NCBI GenBank assembly: GCA_052115395.1
Contig: JBFRGO010000001.1
Source: Noviluteimonas sp052115395
GTDB lineage: Bacteria > Pseudomonadota > Gammaproteobacteria > Xanthomonadales > Xanthomonadaceae
Reading direction: 5' to 3' (one strand)
DNA: 64,000 nucleotides
The position numbers and the translations under genes were made by a program. Shown in pieces: positions 58,581-64,000 of the stretch (the stretch's first letter is position 1; every line of letters begins with the position of its first letter). The notes beneath the pieces are model-generated. The model did not search any database. It was not told the origin of the DNA and worked only from the letters and a program-made list of their open reading frames with translations.

Positions 58581-59938
58581 TTACTGCGCGGCCGCGCGCA
58601 CGGCGTCGGCCAGTTTGTCCAGGGTGTTGCGCATCAGGGCGTCGTCGTCGGCTTCGACCGTCACACGCACGACCGGCTCGGTGCCCGAGGGCCGCAGGAA
58701 CGCGCGACCGCGACCGGCGACCGCCGATTGCGCATCGGCCAGCGCCGCCTGCACCGAGGGATGCTCGACCGGCTTGGCGCCCGGCGCGAGCTGCACGTTG
58801 ACCGTCTTCTGCGGCACCTTGCGCATGCCGGCGATCGCTTCGCGCAGCGTGAGGCCGCGACGGCGCAGCACTTCGAGCACCTGCAACGCGCTGACGATGC
58901 CGTCGCCGGTGCTGGCGCGGTCCAGGCACAGCAAATGGCCCGATGCTTCGCCACCGAGCACGCCTTCGTGTTCGACCAGCATCTGGTGCACGTAGCGGTC
59001 GCCGACCTTCGAGCGCAGGAACGCGATGCCGCGTTCGCCCAGCGCGCGTTCCAGGCCGTAGTTGGTCATCAGCGTGCCGACCATCGGGCCGCGCAGGCGG
59101 CCGCTGTCCTGCCAATCGGTGGCGAGGATGTACAGCAGGTCGTCGCCGTCGCACACCGTGCCGTCGTCGGCGACGAACAGCACGCGATCGCCGTCGCCAT
59201 CGAAGGCGATGCCGAGATCGGCATTCGTCGCGTGCAGGTGCGCGACCAGCGCTTCGGGATGCGTCGAACCGACGCCATCGTTGATGTTCAGGCCGTTCGG
59301 ATCGATGCCGATCGCATCCACGCGCGCGCCGAGTTCGCGCAACACCAGCGGCGCGATCTGGTAGGTCGCGCCGTTGGCGCAATCCATCGCGATGCGCACG
59401 CCGGTCAGGTCGAAGCCCTTGGGCACGGAATTCTTGCAGGCCTCGACGTAACGCTCGACCGCGCCGCGCGTGCGCAGCGCCTTGCCGAGGCGTTCGGACG
59501 GGACGGTGGTGAAGGGTTGGTCGAGCGCGGCTTCGATCGCGAGCTCCGTCGCGTCGTCGAGCTTTTCGCCCTCGGCCGAGAAGAACTTGATGCCGTTGTC
59601 GTGGTGCGGGTTGTGCGAGGCGGAGATCACGATGCCGCCATCGGCGCGCAACGAGCGCGTCAGGTGCGCGACGGCCGGCGTGGGCATCGGGCCCATCAGT
59701 TGCACGTCGACGCCCGCGGCCACCAGGCCGGCTTCCAGCGCGGCTTCGAACATGTAGTTCGAAATGCGCGTGTCCTTGCCGATGATCACCACCGGCTTGC
59801 GCCATTCGCGATGCGAAAGGCGCTGCGATTCACGCAGGGCCAGCCCGTAGGCATTGCCCAGGCGCATCACGAAGTCCGCCGAGATCACACCCTCGCCCAC
59901 CCGGCCACGGATGCCATCGGTGCCGAAATACCGGCGGC

Positions 59939-59942
<4 letters not shown>
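58581..59942 (-). CDS. glmM: Phosphoglucosamine mutase
   Basis: 453 residues. GlmM converts glucosamine 6-phosphate to glucosamine 1-phosphate for UDP-GlcNAc, hence peptidoglycan and lipopolysaccharide. The phosphoserine is S109 in VISASHNPHHDNGIKF, the metal loop is AFDGDGDRVLFV, the sugar-binding loop is in GGEASGHLLCLDRAS, and the phosphate-binding loop is RPSGTEPVVRV. The start is a TTG at 59942 overlapping the accD stop (TTGA); it gives the canonical SRRYFGTDGIRG beginning. Confidence 0.95.
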
Positions 59943-60826
<884 letters not shown>

Positions 60827-60892
60827 GTGGCGATCTTCCCGTTTCTGTGGTGCTGGGGATGGATGGGGGACTTGCGGTCCCGCAGGCGCGGC

Positions 60893-60920
60893 AGTCTAGC
60901 GCAGCGCCCCGCGAGGGCAA
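60893..60920 (-). promoter_or_regulatory. Candidate promoter of accD-glmM
   Basis: On the - strand: TTGCCC (60920-60915), a 16-base spacer and TAGACT (60898-60893), in the 103-base gap between trpA and accD. Confidence 0.5.
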
Positions 60921-60929
60921 TGCGAGGGA

Positions 60930-61742
60930 CTATGCGGCCCGCGCACCGGGCATTGCGTCCAGCGCGGCGCGCAGCGGTGCCAGGAAACGCGTGGCTTCGG
61001 CCGGCGGATCGGTGGCGCCGGCAAGCGCGGCGACCAGCGCGCTGCCCACCACCACGCCGTCGGCGTGTTCGGCCATCGCGGCCGCCGATGCGGCGTCCTT
61101 GATGCCGAAACCGGCGAGCACCGGCACTTTCGCCTGCTCGCGCAGCGCGTGCAGCCGTTCGGACGCAGCGCCCGCATCGAGCCGGTCGGCGCCGGTCACG
61201 CCGGCGAAACTCACGAAATACAGATAGCCCTGCGCGTCGTCGCACAAGCGGCGCAGGCGCGCTTCGGGCGTGGTCGGCGAGGCCAGCAGGATGAGCGCGA
61301 CGCCGTGCGCATCCAGGGCCGCGCGCAGATCGCCGGCTTCCTCGGGCGGGAGGTCGACGAGCAACACGCCGTCGACGCCCGCGTTGGATGCCTCGCTTGC
61401 GAAGCGCTCGGCGCCGCGGATCTCGACGGGATTGAGGTATCCCATCAGGACCACCGGCGTGGTCGCGTCGGTCTTGCGGAATGCACGCACCGTTTCGAAC
61501 ACGTACGACAGCCCCGCACCGCGCGCGAGCGCGCGTTCGGAGCTGCGTTGGATCACGGGGCCGTCCGCCATCGGGTCGGAGAACGGCACGCCGAGTTCGA
61601 GCACGTCCGCGCCCGCGGCGACGAGCGCATGCAGCACCGGTACCGTCGCCTCGAGCGCGGGATCGCCCGCGGTGACGAACGGCACCAGTGCCTTGCGCCC
61701 GCGCGCGCGCAGGGCTTCGAACGTGTCGAGCAGCCGGCTCAC
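60930..61742 (-). CDS. trpA: Tryptophan synthase alpha subunit
   Basis: A 270-residue TIM barrel that cleaves indole-3-glycerol phosphate and channels indole to TrpB. Catalytic E49 and D60 are in VLELGVPFSDPMADGPVIQ. The phosphate-binding region is in VLAGFGIKDAASAAAMAEHA and DGVVVGSALVAAL. The start is a GTG at 61742 overlapping the stop of the DUF3144 gene (GTGA), so it is separated from trpB by that small gene. Confidence 0.97.
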   Translation of the reverse strand: MSRLLDTFEALRARGRKALVPFVTAGDPALEATVPVLHALVAAGADVLELGVPFSDPMADGPVIQRSSERALARGAGLSYVFETVRAFRKTDATTPVVLMGYLNPVEIRGAERFASEASNAGVDGVLLVDLPPEEAGDLRAALDAHGVALILLASPTTPEARLRRLCDDAQGYLYFVSFAGVTGADRLDAGAASERLHALREQAKVPVLAGFGIKDAASAAAMAEHADGVVVGSALVAALAGATDPPAEATRFLAPLRAALDAMPGARAA

Positions 61743-62146
61743 GCGCTCGGCTGGTTCTGCGCAGACGCGTCCTGTGCGGCGGCCCGGGCAGCGGCCTGGC
61801 GCGCGAGTTCGGCCTGCAGTTCCGAAGGGCCGACGTCGATGCCGCGCTCCTGGCCCAGGCCGTCCAGATGCTCGTTGAGCATCGTGCGGTACAGCTTGGT
61901 CATGTAGTTCAGGAAGTCCTGGCGCTCGTCGGCGACGCTGGCGCCCGCGGCGCCCATGAAGGTATGCACGTTGAAGCGCGCGGCGGCGTACAGCGACGCC
62001 ATGCTGATGCGCTTGAGGCCGTGTTCCTTCGACTGCTTGTTGGTCAGTTCGAGGTATTCGTTGACCACCTTGAAGAAACCCGGGTCGAGCTGGTTCTGCT
62101 GCTCGTCGGCCTGGGCCTGGGCGTCGGTGTTGGTTTCGTCGGTCAT
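61739..62146 (-). CDS. DUF3144-domain protein inserted between trpB and trpA
   Basis: A 135-residue acidic, glutamine/alanine-rich protein. The core (about 20-100) reads FFKVVNEYLELTNKQSKEHG, ISMASLYAAARFNVHTFMGA and ADERQDFLNYMTKLYRTMLN, matching the DUF3144 pattern as I know it. It looks like an all-helical cytoplasmic protein. The N- and C-terminal tails are low complexity (TNTDAQAQADEQQNQ, ARAAAQDASAQNQPSA). It lies 23 bases after trpB, and its stop overlaps the trpA start, so it must be made with tryptophan synthase. The function is unknown. Confidence 0.82.
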   Translation of the reverse strand: MTDETNTDAQAQADEQQNQLDPGFFKVVNEYLELTNKQSKEHGLKRISMASLYAAARFNVHTFMGAAGASVADERQDFLNYMTKLYRTMLNEHLDGLGQERGIDVGPSELQAELARQAAARAAAQDASAQNQPSA

Positions 62147-62169
62147 GGGGTGTTTGCTCCTGGCAAGGT

Positions 62170-63417
62170 TCAGAAAGTAAGACCGTCGCGCGCGGCGATG
62201 GTGTGCACGTCCTTGTCGCCGCGGCCGGACAGGTTGCACAGCACGATCGCATCGCGTGGCATTTCCCGCGCGAGCTTCAGGGCTTGCGCGACGGCGTGGC
62301 TGGATTCGAGCGCCGCGAGGATGCCCTCGGTGCGCGCGAGTTGGTGGAAGGCCGACAGCGCTTCATCGTCGGTGATGCCGACGTATTCCGCGCGACCGGT
62401 GTCCTTCAGGTATGCGTGTTCGGGGCCGACGCCCGGATAATCAAGGCCCGCCGACACCGAATGCGTCTCGATGATCTGGCCGTCGTCGTCGCACAGCACG
62501 TAGGTGCGGTTGCCGTGCAGCACGCCCGGGCGCCCGGCTGCGAGCGACGCGGCGTGGTGGCCGGTTTCGATGCCCTCGCCCGCCGCTTCGGCGCCGACGA
62601 TGCGCACGTCGCGGTCGTTGAGGAAGGCGTGGAAGATGCCGATCGCATTGCTGCCGCCGCCGACGCACGCGGTGACCACATCCGGCAAACGACCGTAATC
62701 GGCGAGCATCTGCGCGCGCGCTTCGCGACCGACCACGGCGTTGAAATCGCGCACCATGCGCGGATACGGGTCGGGACCGGCGACGGTGCCGATGATGTAG
62801 AAGGTGTCGGCGACATTCGTCACCCAGTCGCGCATCGCTTCGTTGAGCGCGTCCTTCAGCGTTTGCGAACCGCTCGTCACCGGCACGACCTTCGCGCCGA
62901 GCAACTGCATGCGATACACGTTGATCTTCTGGCGCTCGATGTCGGTCGCGCCCATGTACACGACGCATTCCAGGCCAAGCCGCGCGGCCACCGTCGCCGA
63001 AGCGACGCCATGCTGCCCCGCGCCGGTCTCGGCGATGATCCGCGGCTTGCCCATGCGGCGCGCCAGCAAGGCCTGGCCGATGGTGTTGTTGATCTTGTGC
63101 GCGCCGGTGTGGTTCAGGTCTTCGCGCTTGAGCAGGATGCGCGCGCCGCCGTTTTCCTCCGACAGGCGCCGGGCTTCGTAGATCGGGCTCGGGCGGCCGA
63201 CGTAATGCTTGAGGTCGTGTTCGAATTCGGCGATGAAGGCCGGATCCACGCGCGCCGCGTCGTAGGCGGCGGCCAGTTCATCCAGGGGGCCGATCAGCGT
63301 TTCGGCCACGAACCGACCGCCGAAGCGGCCGAAATGGCCGGTCGGATCGGGCGTGTTGCTGAAATCGATCAGCGCGGAGCCGGGGGATGCGGGCTCAGTC
63401 TGGGTGGCAGTCGGCAC
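62170..63417 (-). CDS. trpB: Tryptophan synthase beta subunit
   Basis: A 415-residue pyridoxal-phosphate enzyme joining indole and serine. K108 in LNHTGAHKINNTIGQAL binds the cofactor. Other signatures are AETGAGQHGVASATVAARLG, CVGGGSNAIGIFHAFLND (phosphate loop), SVSAGLDYPGVGPEHAYLKD and LCNLSGRGDKDVHTIA. The start is a GTG at 63417, within the end of trpF (23-base overlap). Order trpF-trpB-(DUF3144)-trpA. Confidence 0.97.
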   Translation of the reverse strand: MPTATQTEPASPGSALIDFSNTPDPTGHFGRFGGRFVAETLIGPLDELAAAYDAARVDPAFIAEFEHDLKHYVGRPSPIYEARRLSEENGGARILLKREDLNHTGAHKINNTIGQALLARRMGKPRIIAETGAGQHGVASATVAARLGLECVVYMGATDIERQKINVYRMQLLGAKVVPVTSGSQTLKDALNEAMRDWVTNVADTFYIIGTVAGPDPYPRMVRDFNAVVGREARAQMLADYGRLPDVVTACVGGGSNAIGIFHAFLNDRDVRIVGAEAAGEGIETGHHAASLAAGRPGVLHGNRTYVLCDDDGQIIETHSVSAGLDYPGVGPEHAYLKDTGRAEYVGITDDEALSAFHQLARTEGILAALESSHAVAQALKLAREMPRDAIVLCNLSGRGDKDVHTIAARDGLTF

Positions 63418-64000
63418 GACGGACTTCTTCGACGAAACGACGCATCTTATCGCCGTCCTTGATCCCGGGGGCGCTTTCGATCCCGGAAGCCACGTCCACG
63501 CCCCACGGCAGCGTCGAAATCACGGCATCGAACACGTTGTCCGGCCGCAATCCGCCGGCCAGGACGAAGGGCTTGCCGAGCCCGGTGGGCACCGTCGACC
63601 AGTCGAAGACCTCGCCGGTGCCGCCCTGCTGCCCCTCGGCATGGCCGTCGAACAGGAACGCCGAGGCCCCGGGGAACCGCGTCAACAACTGGATGGCGTG
63701 CTGGGCGCGCTGGGCCGGGTCCAGGCCCCGCATCGGGATGCCCTTGATGTAGGGCACGCCGAAGCCCTTGCAGAACGCGTCGTCTTCCGCCCCATGGAAC
63801 TGCAGCAGGCTCGGGCGCACTTGCTTGATGACGGCGCGGACCTCGTCGGCGGTGTTGTCCTTGAACAGCGCGACCGCATCGACCAGCGGTTCCATCGCGT
63901 TGCGCATCGCGCGGGCTTCCTCGGGCTGCAGGCGGCGCGGGCTGCCTTCGGCGAACACGAAGCCGACCGCGTCCACGCCCAGCTCGCTGGCCAGGCGCAC
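63395..64000 (-). CDS. trpF: Phosphoribosylanthranilate isomerase (5' end beyond the window)
   Basis: At least 202 residues of this TIM barrel, which isomerises N-(5-phosphoribosyl)anthranilate in tryptophan synthesis. LASELGVDAVGFVFAEGSPR, LLQFHGAEDDAFCKGF, LLFDGHAEG-type segment (here AFLFDGHAEGQQGGTGEVF) and FVLAGGLRPDNVFDAVISTL-like phosphate site are present, with VDVASGIESAPGIKDGDKM at the end. The N-terminal MKxCGLT segment with the catalytic cysteine is missing because the gene runs off the right edge; the GTG at the edge is not its start. Confidence 0.94.
   Translation of the reverse strand: MRLASELGVDAVGFVFAEGSPRRLQPEEARAMRNAMEPLVDAVALFKDNTADEVRAVIKQVRPSLLQFHGAEDDAFCKGFGVPYIKGIPMRGLDPAQRAQHAIQLLTRFPGASAFLFDGHAEGQQGGTGEVFDWSTVPTGLGKPFVLAGGLRPDNVFDAVISTLPWGVDVASGIESAPGIKDGDKMRRFVEEVRRADCHPD

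Noticed and set aside
63998..64000. GTG at the right edge as the trpF start
   Set aside because: The essential MKxCGLT segment would be absent; the gene simply continues beyond the window.

Overview
This window is high-GC chromosomal DNA with almost entirely core gene content. It most likely comes from a Xanthomonadaceae/Lysobacteraceae gammaproteobacterium (Lysobacter-like). The reasons are the protein sequences themselves, the chaining of tpiA-secG-tRNA-Leu-nuoA..N-tRNA-fMet-rimP-nusA-infB-rbfA-truB-rpsO-pnp, a split nuoC/nuoD, the trpF-trpB-DUF3144-trpA-accD block, and a YbhP-ClsB-YbhN lipid operon. No prophage, insertion sequence, CRISPR array or rRNA gene is visible. The genus is an inference from family resemblance.

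Layout. From 1 to 29.4 kb nearly all genes are on the + strand: divergent fumC (cut by the window edge) and purB; a VOC protein, the ribosomal oxygenase RoxA and a GNAT-DUF7931 fusion; the complete 2-oxoglutarate dehydrogenase set sucA-sucB-lpdA; a methyltransferase-LOG-YhdH/AcuI trio; and a PilH-like receiver. A gene-free stretch at 13.2-14.0 kb is packed with nested inverted repeats. It is followed by a helicase/exonuclease pair resembling MrfA/MrfB, a secreted protein of unknown function, a multi-pass membrane protein coupled to dinB (DNA polymerase IV), the ybhP-clsB-ybhN-like operon, a 1325-residue soluble hybrid histidine kinase, and an AraC-type regulator with a VOC protein.

From 29.4 kb to the end nearly everything is on the - strand. 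It comprises the rimP-nusA-infB-rbfA-truB-rpsO-pnp operon of transcription and translation factors, a small accessory pocket (unknown 135-residue protein, HigBA-type toxin-antitoxin pair, one small + strand gene), initiator tRNA, the 14-gene NADH dehydrogenase operon, tRNA-Leu(GAG), secG, tpiA, a DUF6445 gene on the + strand, an isopenicillin-N-synthase-like oxygenase, glmM, accD and the trp genes. trpF is cut by the right edge.

How the parts fit. The - strand half joins aerobic energy metabolism (Nuo, fed by the NADH from SucAB-Lpd) to ribosome and RNA biogenesis. Many genes overlap by 1 or 4 bases (ATGA, GTGA, TTGA, TGATG), implying translational coupling. The less conventional material is the 13.3-13.9 kb repeat element, the MrfAB-like pair, the unknown secreted and membrane proteins beside dinB, the structured promoter-plus-two-terminator leader ahead of rimP, the palindromes around the AraC gene, and the toxin-antitoxin pocket that separates tRNA-fMet from rimP.
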